64,000 nt of DNA from Photobacterium sp. DA100 (GTDB taxonomy: Bacteria > Pseudomonadota > Gammaproteobacteria > Enterobacterales > Vibrionaceae), in NCBI RefSeq assembly GCF_029223585.1, contig NZ_CP119424.1, positions 248,001 through 312,000 of the forward strand, written 5' to 3'. Shown here piece after piece: positions 45,343 through 54,745 of this stretch. A model generated the notes under the pieces. The model was given only the letters and a program-made list of their open reading frames with translations. It searched no databases and had not been told where the DNA came from. Within the stretch, counting starts at the first letter, position 1. Every line of letters begins with the position of its first letter. The position numbers and the translations under genes are program-made.

Positions 45343-47541
45343 TTAGATGGCAAAAGGTTGCAATCGCAGTTGATGGATATGGCTATGCTGAACGTTGATT
45401 ATCAGAGCCTTAAATGAATCTATCAGCAGCTGCAATGAGGTTAGCAGCCGGTAACTGGCATCAACATCATCGGCACTCAGCGAGAACTGCAATATTGACT
45501 CCCGGTCTAGTCCGATCAGGTAGCGTTGCAGCTCGAACAGTAACCTATCAAGTTGATACTGGTGCTCAGTAAGCGTCGGATTGACCGTAGATTCCTCCAG
45601 AATTGCGACTAGCGATTGAGTGATTTTCGCTATCAGTGCCTCAATGGCTCGGTGTTGCGATGCAGTTTGCCAATGGCGGTAGTTATCTTCGAAAGCACGA
45701 TAGAGCAGGCAGGCCTTGTACGCACCGGTGATCACTGTGCCGACTTTTGCCGGTTCCAGCTCAGGGTAAGCCTGCCAGTTAATCCTGCTGATTGCGGTTT
45801 CTGCCATAGCGACAGAGCGCAGCGGATCTTGTCTTTTCAAGACGATGCTATGGCCAGCTTGCTGGTGCTTCGGCTTGGTAAATTGCTGCAGGTCGAGTTT
45901 GAGCCCGGTCCGCAAACGCCCCAATTCACGCAAGAATACAGATTCCGGCGTACCCGAAAAGACAGTGTGGTTCACCCAGAAGATGATCAGCATGACGATA
46001 CCGATCAGCATAAGCTGCAGCAAGGCGGACTGAATATCGTAGACCGGCGTCAGCTGCATCGCACCACTTGTCATCATTATCAATAGTTGGGTACCCAGCA
46101 TTCTTTGCAGTGCCTGCTGGGGCCGGCAGAACACATACCAGATCCCAAACGCATTGATAAAATAAAACGCCGACAGTTGCCAGATCTCGGTCAGCATCGG
46201 CATCAGCAAAACATACTGAGCCAGGACGAACAGTGACCAACCGAACATGGAAAATGACAATGCTTTTACGCTGGCAAATGGCAGTGACAAGACGACGCAG
46301 CTGAAAATGGCCCCGAGCAGTACGATCATTGCACCACCAGGCATGGGGACATAAAGCCATAATGCGATACATACCCAGATCACCAGGCAGGCTTTCAACG
46401 CCGCTACAGCGCTATCCGGGCGAAATGCCCATCTTGCGGTGAATGAACCTGGCGCTGAGACCGCTTGGTGGGGTTGATTGTATTTGGCGTTACCTTGATG
46501 ACTTTGAGCAGTCAGCTCAGACAGGGTCGCCACGAGGTCATATTGCAGCTGATCAATCTTAGTCAGCAGTGAGCCTAACATCATCGTTGCGCCATGGTGG
46601 TCATCAATACTGCCAGCTTTTTCGTTATCTAATGGCTTTGATGGGAGTAGGGCAACGTTTTGCGGTAGGCGGCTTCGACCGTCGATGACGGCTCTCCCCT
46701 CAAGCAATGCTAGGGCATCTTGCGCCCGGCTGCTGAGCCGCTCCAGCAAGGAGGCAATAACTGCACATTGCTCTGGTGCCATTTTTTCACTGGTTAGGGC
46801 GCTGGCTTCTGCCAGATGGCCGCACAGCAGTGCCCACCGGTTGAGTTGGCTGAGCAATGTTTGCCACTTTGGGTAGTCATGGGCGATATGGTAACTGTCT
46901 GCGCTGGCCGCGTAGATGAGATCTTCCAACCGGGTTAACTGCTTCAAGCTATCACTTAAGGTGAGCGCTTTGGTGAAGGTGTTGTGGTCATTGAGTTCAG
47001 CCATGGCAATCTGTAGCTGCTTTGACTGATTATCAAAGTACAGCTTTAGGGTGGCAATGACGGTACGATGGCTGGATGTTGGCCATAACAAGCTAAATAC
47101 CAGCGTAAAGCAGACAATTCCCAGCACGGTCTCCTGGAGCCGTAAAACGGCCACTGAGAAGGTCTGCTCCGGTAGCAGTTTGCCCATGACGACCACCAAC
47201 GAGCAGACCATCAGGCAGATAGTCCACATATAGCCATTGCGTGGATTGCCCTGCAGATAGACGCAAAGTGCAGCAAAAAGGCTGTAGCAAGCAAGGAAAG
47301 GCAATGGCTGTTGGGCAAAAAGCCCAACCAGCAGGAAAGCCGCTAATACGCCTAGCAAGGTGCCGACAAGTCGATGACGGCCTTTTTTCAGCGAATGTCC
47401 CGACGTTTCGGTTGCAGCCATGACAACCACGGCAAAGCCAGCCCAATACGGACGTTCCCAGCCCAGCCATAGCGCACTGACAATGGCCAGGGTCAGGGCT
47501 AAGGCCACCTTCAGTGGCAAGATACAGCGCTGATTGAGCAT
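45343..47541 (-). CDS. FUSC-family efflux protein (AaeB-like)
   Basis: A 732-residue inner-membrane protein with two hydrophobic blocks (about 8-165 and 390-530), each followed by a cytosolic helical domain, as in FUSC/AaeB proteins. The N-terminus KVALALTLAIVSALWLGWERPYWA is typical (residues 12-35). With the adaptor and DUF1656 proteins it would export aromatic carboxylic acids or similar toxic anions. It starts 9 bases after the adaptor stop, forming the third gene of the operon. Confidence 0.88.
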   Translation of the reverse strand: MLNQRCILPLKVALALTLAIVSALWLGWERPYWAGFAVVVMAATETSGHSLKKGRHRLVGTLLGVLAAFLLVGLFAQQPLPFLACYSLFAALCVYLQGNPRNGYMWTICLMVCSLVVVMGKLLPEQTFSVAVLRLQETVLGIVCFTLVFSLLWPTSSHRTVIATLKLYFDNQSKQLQIAMAELNDHNTFTKALTLSDSLKQLTRLEDLIYAASADSYHIAHDYPKWQTLLSQLNRWALLCGHLAEASALTSEKMAPEQCAVIASLLERLSSRAQDALALLEGRAVIDGRSRLPQNVALLPSKPLDNEKAGSIDDHHGATMMLGSLLTKIDQLQYDLVATLSELTAQSHQGNAKYNQPHQAVSAPGSFTARWAFRPDSAVAALKACLVIWVCIALWLYVPMPGGAMIVLLGAIFSCVVLSLPFASVKALSFSMFGWSLFVLAQYVLLMPMLTEIWQLSAFYFINAFGIWYVFCRPQQALQRMLGTQLLIMMTSGAMQLTPVYDIQSALLQLMLIGIVMLIIFWVNHTVFSGTPESVFLRELGRLRTGLKLDLQQFTKPKHQQAGHSIVLKRQDPLRSVAMAETAISRINWQAYPELEPAKVGTVITGAYKACLLYRAFEDNYRHWQTASQHRAIEALIAKITQSLVAILEESTVNPTLTEHQYQLDRLLFELQRYLIGLDRESILQFSLSADDVDASYRLLTSLQLLIDSFKALIINVQHSHIHQLRLQPFAI

Positions 47542-47550
47542 AGAAGATCC

Positions 47551-48432
47551 TTACAGGGCAGCGTTTGGCTGGGATTTGTTGATCATTATCGATGCCGTCG
47601 TCCCGGCGCGGAGCTGGAGAGAGGCAGGCAAGTTATCGAGTGCAATCCGGACCGGTATTCGTTGGGCCAGGCGGATCCACTGGAAGTTGGGGTTGACGTT
47701 GGGCAGAAGCGAAACCCCTGTACTGCCATCTTGGTGGGCAATGCCGTATCCGATACTTTCAACCCGGCCACTGAGTGGCTGGTCATGATAGGCCATCAGG
47801 GTGACGACAGCGTGTTCACCGATGGTGACATCCTGAATGTCTGTTTCCTTGAAGAACCCTTCAACCCAGAAGCTGTTTTTATCAACCAGGGCGACAACCG
47901 GTTGATTCGCGACCACTTGGCTTCCCATTCTCAGGGTCAGGTTGGTGATAAAGCCATCCACCGGGGCGGTGACCTTGGTGAAGCTGAGGTTTAGCTTGGC
48001 TTCATCACAAGCGGCTCGGGCGACCATGACACCCGCTTGCGCAGACTCAACCGCATTGTTGAGCTGATTGAGTGACAATTGTGAAATTGAGCCTGGCTGG
48101 CGGCGTGACAGGGAACGCCCGCGCTTTGCTTCATCTTGCGCTTTTTTGAGCAGGGCTTGCGCTTGAACCAAGCTTGCTTCTGTCTTGGCCAGGGCTGCTT
48201 GGTAGGTACGGGGGTCTATTTCAAACAACACGTCGCCGGCTTTGACTTCACTGTTATCACGAATAGGCAATGCAATGATAGGCCCTGTTACTCGAGGGGT
48301 AACCTGGATCACCTGAGCGCGAATTTGGCCATCTCGGGTCCAGGGATTTTGTAGATACTGTTGGTATTTCCAGCCTATCGCGGCGATAGCCAATAGGAGT
48401 AAGCAAAGGGTGACGCTGAAACGTTTGATCAA
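47551..48432 (-). CDS. HlyD-family adaptor (AaeA-like)
   Basis: A 293-residue periplasmic adaptor with one N-terminal helix (about 5-22). The split lipoyl domain is visible as IRDNSEVKAGDVLFEID and FTKVTAPVDGFITNL, around a short hairpin of coiled coil (about 78-150). It links the FUSC pump to an outer-membrane channel encoded elsewhere. It lies 18 bases after the DUF1656 gene. Confidence 0.9.
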   Translation of the reverse strand: MIKRFSVTLCLLLLAIAAIGWKYQQYLQNPWTRDGQIRAQVIQVTPRVTGPIIALPIRDNSEVKAGDVLFEIDPRTYQAALAKTEASLVQAQALLKKAQDEAKRGRSLSRRQPGSISQLSLNQLNNAVESAQAGVMVARAACDEAKLNLSFTKVTAPVDGFITNLTLRMGSQVVANQPVVALVDKNSFWVEGFFKETDIQDVTIGEHAVVTLMAYHDQPLSGRVESIGYGIAHQDGSTGVSLLPNVNPNFQWIRLAQRIPVRIALDNLPASLQLRAGTTASIMINKSQPNAAL

Positions 48433-48450
48433 AATAGGCTCCGTATTCGA

Positions 48451-48702
48451 TTAAGAAGGAAAAACAAAGGTGCCGACAACGACGGTATATATGATGGTTA
48501 GTGAAAGCTCGACCAAGGGGGGGCTGGCAACGTGGCGAAACCAGCGCAGCCGGTTTAGCAAACGAACGGTAAGGGAAGTACAAATCAACCCGATCAGGGC
48601 TGCAACCAGCAGCGGGGGAAGGTAGAGATCACCAAAAGCGATTTCATGGGGAACGGCAAACGACACTGTTTTTACTCTTGATACTAGGACGCGAGGGTGC
48701 AT
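48451..48702 (-). CDS. DUF1656 small membrane protein (AaeX-like)
   Basis: An 83-residue protein with two transmembrane helices (about 30-48 and 64-80), of the DUF1656/AaeX family always found with FUSC pumps. The family core starts near PHEIAFGDLYLPP, so the GTG at 48666 (AAGAG upstream) may be the true start instead of the ATG at 48702. It is the first gene of the operon, divergent from a LysR gene. Confidence 0.85.
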   Translation of the reverse strand: MHPRVLVSRVKTVSFAVPHEIAFGDLYLPPLLVAALIGLICTSLTVRLLNRLRWFRHVASPPLVELSLTIIYTVVVGTFVFPS

Positions 48703-48751
48703 GTTATGGCTAATGCTGCTGGTGATAAACCTACTTAGAAGGAATACAATC

Positions 48752-48805
48752 GAAACTCTTGGTTTCTAATTATGGTTAAAATAGAATCTAATGATTGCTA
48801 ATCAT
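48752..48805. promoter_or_regulatory. Candidate operators between aaeX-like gene and LysR gene
   Basis: Two perfect inverted repeats: GAAAC-N5-GTTTC at 48752-48766, with LysR-type spacing, and ATGATT-GCT-AATCAT at 48791-48805, overlapping the LysR ribosome site. They suit control of the efflux operon and autorepression by the LysR protein. Confidence 0.45.
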
Positions 48806-48810
48806 GGAGT

Positions 48811-49737
48811 ATGCTGTTGGACCGCTTAACCAGTATTGAAATTTTTGTGCGGGCTGTGGAGCTGGGCTCATTTGCGGCCGTGGCTGAAGAGCGAGGGATC
48901 AGTGCCCAGATGGTGGGTAAGCACGTGAGAGGGTTGGAGGCGTCAATCGGTGCGAAGCTGTTGGCCAAGTCTACCCGTTTTCAGAGCCTGACTGCGGTAG
49001 GTGACCAGTATTACCGGCGCTGTCTGGTCGTCCTCGGGGAGCTGAAAGCTGCTCAGGAGGACATTTACCGTAATATGAGCGAGCCCAGTGGCAGCCTGAA
49101 GATTGCTGCCGGGGTGAATTTTGGCATTAAGGCTTTGGCACCCATGCTGGCACAGTTTCAACAGCAGTACCCTCAGCTCGATATCGATCTTACCTTGGAT
49201 AATAGCCCGCCCGATATGAAGAAAGAGGGCTACGATATTATCTTTCGAGAGCAGTTGGTCGGGTACGAATACCTGGTGGCGACGAAGCTGCGCAGCTATA
49301 AGATGATTGCCTGTGCTTCTCCTGCCTATTTGCAGCGATTTGGTACGCCGACCCACCCCGACGAGCTGGAGCGGCATCAATGTTTGCTGAGTAACCTGCC
49401 GCAGGCACCGCATAAATGGCGGTTCTATGATGGCCAAAAAGTCAGCACGCCAAAGGTGAGCTCGCGATTTACTATGAATAGCGGGCAGGCCATGATGGCA
49501 GCGGCCTTGGAAGGGGCCGGTATTACGTTACAGCCCATGTTTCAGGTTAGCGATGCCCTGTCCGAAGGCGCTTTAATGCCCATTTTGCAGGACTATACAC
49601 TGCCTGAGGTTGAACTTTATATGATGTACCGGCCGTCGTTGCGTAATACCGCAAGGCTGACGGCTCTGCAGGAGTTTATCCGCCAGGCGTTCGTACAGGA
49701 TTCATTGCACAACGATGGAGGCCGGGGTTTTAAATAG
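48811..49737 (+). CDS. LysR-family regulator of the efflux operon (AaeR-like)
   Basis: A 308-residue LysR protein with the helix-turn-helix in FAAVAEERGISAQMVGKHV (about 21-39). Start codon ATG follows ATGGAG. Its divergent position next to aaeXAB-like genes is the same as aaeR, so it probably senses an aromatic acid and activates export. Its last 36 bases overlap the convergent PAS-LuxR gene. Confidence 0.9.
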   Translation: MLLDRLTSIEIFVRAVELGSFAAVAEERGISAQMVGKHVRGLEASIGAKLLAKSTRFQSLTAVGDQYYRRCLVVLGELKAAQEDIYRNMSEPSGSLKIAAGVNFGIKALAPMLAQFQQQYPQLDIDLTLDNSPPDMKKEGYDIIFREQLVGYEYLVATKLRSYKMIACASPAYLQRFGTPTHPDELERHQCLLSNLPQAPHKWRFYDGQKVSTPKVSSRFTMNSGQAMMAAALEGAGITLQPMFQVSDALSEGALMPILQDYTLPEVELYMMYRPSLRNTARLTALQEFIRQAFVQDSLHNDGGRGFK

Positions 49738-50400
49738 CTGCTCAGGGATGACAGATAGCCAACCGTTACAGCGGGCATATTCAATCAGTGAAGCTCGGTT
49801 GCTCACACCGACATCGGAGAAGCGACTGATTAAATTAGCGATTTGCTTTTCGACTGCCTTGGGTGTTCTATGGATCAACTGGGCAATCTGCTTGGTCTGA
49901 CGGCCGCGCAATAACCAGAACAGCACGATTTCCTGAGAAGGCGTGAGCCTCATGCATTCCGGTTTGATGGTGCTAAATGAATTGTTGGTACTGTCAAGTG
50001 CCATGATTTCGGCAAAAGAAGCCAAGTTGACCAATTCCCTTAAGTTGGTCGCGCTAAATTGGATACCCCATGGTTCACCATTGATGATGACAGGACGTTT
50101 CTCGAAAGTGTAAGCATCAAAGCCGTGTGCGTATTTATGCACATCAATGGTTACAACTGTCTTGTTTTCCAATATCGCTTGTCTATCTTGCTGTACAAAA
50201 TAAGATGCAAATTGGGCTGTGTCACATGGTAGATCACTATCTGTGAGGCCTTCTATATCACAAGGTGCATTGACTAAGTCACGGTATGCTTTGTTGGCAA
50301 AGGCGAAAATGCCATCCTTAGACTTTAATCCTGCTGGATGAGGGCTGTGTTCTAGCATGTGAATCAGAACGGATAAATATGTATGTTGGTCTATCTTCAC
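49702..50400 (-). CDS. PAS and LuxR-type HTH regulator
   Basis: A 232-residue protein. Residues about 8-120 form a PAS-like sensor domain (DGIFAFANKAYRDLV). Residues about 150-215 are a LuxR/GerE-type helix-turn-helix (LTPSQEIVLFWLLRGRQTKQIAQ, residues about 150-172, then RTPKAVEKQIANL). It has no receiver domain. The ligand and targets are unknown. It overlaps the LysR gene tail to tail. Confidence 0.85.
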   Translation of the reverse strand: MKIDQHTYLSVLIHMLEHSPHPAGLKSKDGIFAFANKAYRDLVNAPCDIEGLTDSDLPCDTAQFASYFVQQDRQAILENKTVVTIDVHKYAHGFDAYTFEKRPVIINGEPWGIQFSATNLRELVNLASFAEIMALDSTNNSFSTIKPECMRLTPSQEIVLFWLLRGRQTKQIAQLIHRTPKAVEKQIANLISRFSDVGVSNRASLIEYARCNGWLSVIPEQLFKTPASIVVQ

Positions 50401-50478
50401 CCGCGCATTCTATCACTCCGATCAAGGAAAGGAAGTAGGATAAATCCCCCTTTTTGAGTAGATTGTCACTAGTGGCAA

Positions 50479-51123
50479 TTACCAGCTTCTATAACCGCAG
50501 GTATCTATATGGAAGCGAACGCCGCTGTAGAGCCCGAGTCCCATTTTGTTTTCTCGCCCAACCGAGTTGTAAATACTGTTGAGAATGTTATGCAGCTCAG
50601 TTCGAGATATATTTCGGGTAGGGACCAAATCTAGTGCGCAGAAATCGAGGTGCGAACTTCTCGGTGCACCACCTGCGTGCTGGTTATATTCTTTGCTTCG
50701 GTCACCGGAGACAGGGATCAGCAAGCCGGTTTTAGGCATGACATGCTGCTGAATAAACAGCAGGGTACGAACCATGTTATCCCAGTTTTTCTTGTCAGGC
50801 AGGTTGAAAACCGTGGTGTTGCTCAACCGCCAATCGGTGCCTTGTAATAGCACTAGATGCAGAGGTATGCCTTCTTTGACACCTCTGTCGAGAAAATACT
50901 TATATCCCTCCTGAATATCGGCTTGCTTCTTGTTCATCAATACCCAGCCTCGAAAGGCTGCCAGGGTTGGTACCTTGAATCCTTGCACCTCAATGACGAG
51001 ATCGCTGTAGTCAAAGTCTGTATGTACTTCATAAAGTTTCGACAGATCAACGGCTTCTGCTTTGCCATAGCACGAAAAAAACAGAGAAAGTGACAACACA
51101 ATCAACTTTGTCATGTGCTTCAT
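50479..51123 (-). CDS. Exported M15-type peptidoglycan peptidase
   Basis: A 214-residue protein with a signal peptide (about 1-24, ending AEA-VD). The M15 zinc site is visible: R143 in SGDRSKEYN, H158 and D165 in SSHLDFCALD, and H205 in RFHID. It probably acts on murein cross-links or stem peptides, as D-Ala-D-Ala carboxypeptidases of this family do. The start follows AGGT. It is divergent from an L,D-transpeptidase-family gene, a plausible functional partner. Confidence 0.8.
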   Translation of the reverse strand: MKHMTKLIVLSLSLFFSCYGKAEAVDLSKLYEVHTDFDYSDLVIEVQGFKVPTLAAFRGWVLMNKKQADIQEGYKYFLDRGVKEGIPLHLVLLQGTDWRLSNTTVFNLPDKKNWDNMVRTLLFIQQHVMPKTGLLIPVSGDRSKEYNQHAGGAPRSSHLDFCALDLVPTRNISRTELHNILNSIYNSVGRENKMGLGLYSGVRFHIDTCGYRSW

Positions 51124-51322
51124 AACATTACCTGAAGAATATGCGTCGAAATATACGATTAAGTGTAGGTGATTTGACTGTTCGGGTTTTGGTCCTTTCT
51201 TAAGCCCATATTTGTAATTTTCTATGAAAATCTGTCTGAATTGATGAGATGTAAAAATTCTTTCTGATTAATCTGTTAAAATTATCAAGGTGAGCCCGTC
51301 GTAAAAAAGTCGTGTTTTGCTA

Positions 51323-52039
51323 ATGCATATGATCAAAAAAATACTTTTAATTTTGTTTTTTTCTTCCATTGCCCAGGCTGGAAGCCTCGATGATAACATT
51401 GAGGATCTTGCCCGCGAGGTGTATTCCGCGGCCTCATTAGATGGGGTGATGGACTATTCGTTGCTGAAAGAAGGGGTCGAAGCGTATATGACCGAAGGTA
51501 CTGGGGCTAACCCTAACCTAGTGCTCATTGACTATCGCCGTCCTTCTAACGAAAAGCGATTTTATGTCATTAATTTGGCCGATAAGAAATTGAAATACCA
51601 TACTTATACCACCCATGGTATTGAAAGCGGAGGTGCCTATGCCAGACGCTTTTCAAATACGCTCAATTCCAAGCAGACCTCTGTTGGCGTGTTCAAAACG
51701 GCCGAGACGTATTACGGAAAATATGGCTATTCACTTCGCCTAGATGGGTTGTCCGCCGGCGTCAATGACAATGCCCGCCGCCGCCATATCGTGATCCACG
51801 GTGCAAAATATGCCTCCCCGGATTTTCTCGCAACCAATAACTTCATCGGTTGGAGCTGGGGGTGCCCGGCTTTACCGCCTGAGAAGAACCGTGAAATCAT
51901 CGACTTGATCAAAGGGGGAAGCATAATCCTGGCAGCCAATGACGAGATGGTAGGGCAGGACTCCTCCCCATCCTTGCTGGCATCCGCGCAATTTCAGGAA
52001 TCGGTGGAAGGCGAAAACCGCATGGTGATCAGGCGCTAA
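51323..52039 (+). CDS. Exported L,D-transpeptidase-fold protein (YkuD_2)
   Basis: A 238-residue protein with an N-terminal signal (hydrophobic core ILLILFFSSIAQA). The catalytic region has H159 in IVIHGAKYASP and C181 in WSWGCPAL, the HxG and SxGC-like pair of the YkuD_2 family (PF13645). It would work on murein 3-3 cross-links or as a carboxypeptidase. Two ATGs (51323, 51329) are possible and neither has a strong ribosome site. A terminator follows. Confidence 0.83.
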   Translation: MHMIKKILLILFFSSIAQAGSLDDNIEDLAREVYSAASLDGVMDYSLLKEGVEAYMTEGTGANPNLVLIDYRRPSNEKRFYVINLADKKLKYHTYTTHGIESGGAYARRFSNTLNSKQTSVGVFKTAETYYGKYGYSLRLDGLSAGVNDNARRRHIVIHGAKYASPDFLATNNFIGWSWGCPALPPEKNREIIDLIKGGSIILAANDEMVGQDSSPSLLASAQFQESVEGENRMVIRR

Positions 52040-52070
52040 TCAGCCTGTAGATAATCATTTTTCAGTGATG

Positions 52071-52101
52071 AAAAGCCGGTGATATGGTCACCGGCTTTTT
52101 T
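52071..52101 (+). terminator. Terminator after YkuD_2 gene
   Basis: AAAAGCCGGTGA-TATGG-TCACCGGCTTTTTT hairpin with T run. Confidence 0.9.
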
Positions 52102-52293
52102 ATGCTGGTAGCAACTGCGTAGTTATTCGTGACCTTTCGTATTTTATGCCTTGTTAAAGATTTCTGAATAAAGGATTCAGGACAATCAACTAGACGGTCT
52201 GACTGAAAGTCTGGATATTCTAGCCATAGGCAACAGCACAGCAGTGAAGATAAACACTGTATAAATTATATTACTAAACAGAGAGATACGAAT

Positions 52294-53295
52294 ATGGCTT
52301 TTAATCTACGCCACCGCAATTTCCTTCGCTTACTGGATTTCACCGGTAAAGAGATTGAGCATTTGATCGGCCTTGCCCAGGATCTAAAAAAGGCGAAATA
52401 TACCGGTACCGAGCAACCAAGACTCAAAGGCAAAAATATTGCGCTGATCTTTGAAAAAACCTCTACCCGTACCCGCTGCGCGTTTGAGGTGGCCGCCCAT
52501 GACCAAGGCGCACACGTCACCTATATTGGTGGTGGCTCGCAGATGGGCCACAAGGAAAGTGTCAAAGACACCGCCAGGGTTCTTGGACGATTCTACGACG
52601 GTATCGAGTTCAGGGGCTTTGATCAGAAGGTGGTTGAAACCCTTGGTGAGTTTGCAGGGGTACCGGTATGGAACGGCCTGACCGATCAGTGGCACCCTAC
52701 CCAAATCATTGCTGACTGGATGACGATGATTGAGCACGGCAACGGTAAGCGTCTCAATGAAATGAAACTGGCCTATATGGGCGACGCCAAGAACAACATG
52801 GGGAACTCGCTGCTGGTAGGGGCTGCAAAGGTCGGTATGGAAATCCGCCTGGTTGGCCCGAAAGAGTATTGGCCAGAGCCGGAGTTAGTTGCCGAGTGCC
52901 ATGAGCTGTGTGAGATCTCAGGCGGTAAGATTGTTATTACTGACGACGTCCAAGAAGGGGTGGCTGGTGTCGACTTCATCTACGGCGATGTGTGGGTATC
53001 GATGGGTGAGCCGGCGGAGATCTGGGCACAACGCGTTCACGACCTATCGCCGTATCAGGTCAACATGGACGTGATCAAGATGACCAATAACCCCGAGGTG
53101 AAGTACATGCACTGCTTGCCAGCCTTCCACAACAGCGAAACTAAGGTGGGTAAAGAAATCTCAGAGCGCTTCTATCTTGAAGGTTTGGAAGTGACAGAAG
53201 AGGTCTTCGAATCACCGTATAATATTTGTTTTGATGAGGCTGAAAACCGTATGCACGCGATAAAAGCCATCATGGTCGCGACTCTAGGCGACTAA
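52294..53295 (+). CDS. argF: Ornithine carbamoyltransferase
   Basis: A 333-residue cytosolic enzyme of arginine synthesis, joining carbamoyl phosphate and ornithine to give citrulline. The carbamoyl-phosphate loop STRTR is at 57-61, HPTQ near 133, SMGEP near 235 and HCLPAFHN near 272. Length is normal. The AT-rich TGTATAAATTATATTA at 52258-52273 weakly resembles an ArgR box overlapping the promoter; I would not rely on it. A strong terminator follows the stop. Confidence 0.96.
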   Translation: MAFNLRHRNFLRLLDFTGKEIEHLIGLAQDLKKAKYTGTEQPRLKGKNIALIFEKTSTRTRCAFEVAAHDQGAHVTYIGGGSQMGHKESVKDTARVLGRFYDGIEFRGFDQKVVETLGEFAGVPVWNGLTDQWHPTQIIADWMTMIEHGNGKRLNEMKLAYMGDAKNNMGNSLLVGAAKVGMEIRLVGPKEYWPEPELVAECHELCEISGGKIVITDDVQEGVAGVDFIYGDVWVSMGEPAEIWAQRVHDLSPYQVNMDVIKMTNNPEVKYMHCLPAFHNSETKVGKEISERFYLEGLEVTEEVFESPYNICFDEAENRMHAIKAIMVATLGD

Positions 53296-53302
53296 TAACA
53301 GT

Positions 53303-53329
53303 AAGGGAGGCGTGTTGCCTCCCTTTTTT
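53303..53329 (+). terminator. Terminator between argF and yqhD-like gene
   Basis: AAGGGAGGC-GTGTT-GCCTCCCTT stem with T run on the plus strand. Confidence 0.88.
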
Positions 53330-53342
53330 ATTAAGCAATGAC

Positions 53343-54494
53343 TTACAGGGCCGCTTCCAGAATGGCGCGGCTGTCTTTGATGGTAATATTGCCGCGCTCG
53401 CCCAGCGCTTTCATGCCATGTTTTTCAAGGCTGGCGACCAGGGTATCGATATCGGCAGTGCCGAGCTCAACATCGCTCAAGCTTGTCGGTACTTCCATCT
53501 GCTTGAAGAAAGCAATGGTCTTTGCAATTGCTTGGTCGATACGTTCGTCACTTGAACCTTCATTGATACCAAATACGCGCTCTGCATACTGCAGCAACTT
53601 CCCTTCCTTGTCAGCTCGGCGCTCTTTCATTACCGCAGGTAGAACAATACTTAGGGTGCGTGCGTGATCGATACCGTAGTTGCCGGTTAGCTCATGGCCG
53701 ATCATGTGGGTGGTCCAGTCTTGTGGGACACCGACACCAATCAAACCGTTGAGTGCCTGGGTCGCCGTCCACATGATGTTGGCTCGAACATCGAGGTCAT
53801 CAGGAGTCGCGAGGGCTTTGGGTCCCTCTTCGATAAGGTTCAGCAGCAGGCCTTCTGCAAAGCGGTCCTGAACCTTGGCGTTGGCCGGGAAGGTCAGGTA
53901 CTGCTCCATCACGTGAACATAGGCATCCACAACCCCGTTGGCTACCTGGCGAGGGGACAGGCTCAGCGTGGTCGTAGGGTCCAGTACCGCGAACAATGGC
54001 TGCACTTTGGGGGACATGAACGCCAGTTTGTCTTTGCCGCGAGAAACGACCGAGCCCATGTTGCTCTCTGAGCCAGTTGCCGGCAGTGTCAGCACACACG
54101 CCAGTGGCAGGGCACTTTCTACCGGGTGCTGCTGAGCCAGAATATTCCATGGGTCTTCGCCCTGGTAAGCGGCTGCCGCAGCAATGAATTTCGTGCCGTC
54201 GATCACCGAACCGCCACCGACGGCAAGCAAGAAATCAAACCCTTCGGCTTTGATTTTTTCTACTGCTTTCATCAGCGTGTCGTACTGAGGGTTAGGCTCT
54301 ACACCGGCAAACTCACCCCAGTTATGTTCGCTCAGGGCTGCCTCTACTTGCTCATATACACCGTTTTTCTTGATAGAACCGCCGCCGTAAATCACCAAGA
54401 CTTTTTTATCTTGTGGAATATCGCTGGCAATGGCTGCGATCTGGCCTTCGCCAAAATGAATACGGGTAGGGTTCTGGTAAGTGAACTTGTCCAT
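53343..54494 (-). CDS. yqhD: NADPH-dependent aldehyde reductase (YqhD-like)
   Basis: A 383-residue group III metal-dependent alcohol dehydrogenase. GGGS loops are at about 38-41 (YGGGSIKK) and 93-96 (AVGGGSVID), the latter binding cofactor. Metal ligands come from VVDAYVHVMEQ and MIGHELTGNYGIDHARTL. E. coli YqhD reduces short and toxic aldehydes under oxidative or glyoxal stress. A divergent AraC-type gene 251 bases upstream mirrors yqhC-yqhD, so aldehyde-induced control is likely. Confidence 0.92.
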   Translation of the reverse strand: MDKFTYQNPTRIHFGEGQIAAIASDIPQDKKVLVIYGGGSIKKNGVYEQVEAALSEHNWGEFAGVEPNPQYDTLMKAVEKIKAEGFDFLLAVGGGSVIDGTKFIAAAAAYQGEDPWNILAQQHPVESALPLACVLTLPATGSESNMGSVVSRGKDKLAFMSPKVQPLFAVLDPTTTLSLSPRQVANGVVDAYVHVMEQYLTFPANAKVQDRFAEGLLLNLIEEGPKALATPDDLDVRANIMWTATQALNGLIGVGVPQDWTTHMIGHELTGNYGIDHARTLSIVLPAVMKERRADKEGKLLQYAERVFGINEGSSDERIDQAIAKTIAFFKQMEVPTSLSDVELGTADIDTLVASLEKHGMKALGERGNITIKDSRAILEAAL

Positions 54495-54745
54495 GAAGTA
54501 TCTCCAGTGTGTGTCGTATTATGTCGTTAGGGAATACGCACAGTCTATGCTAATGCTTCTCAAACTGGCGTGCTCAAAACTGTTTAATGCTTGCCTAAAA
54601 CTACTTTTTTATCAGGGGCGGAAAGGTAACCATTGTGGGAGTAGCCAAGATTGCCATGTTTCTTGCCAACTGGTTTTTTTGTCAAAGCTGTGGTTTGATC
54701 TAACGGTTCAGGTGCACAGAGCACGTAATTGGCGAGGTGAGGGTA

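Noticed and set aside
52258..52273. ArgR box ahead of argF
   Set aside because: The AT-rich palindrome matches the ARG-box consensus only weakly, so I did not list it as a feature.
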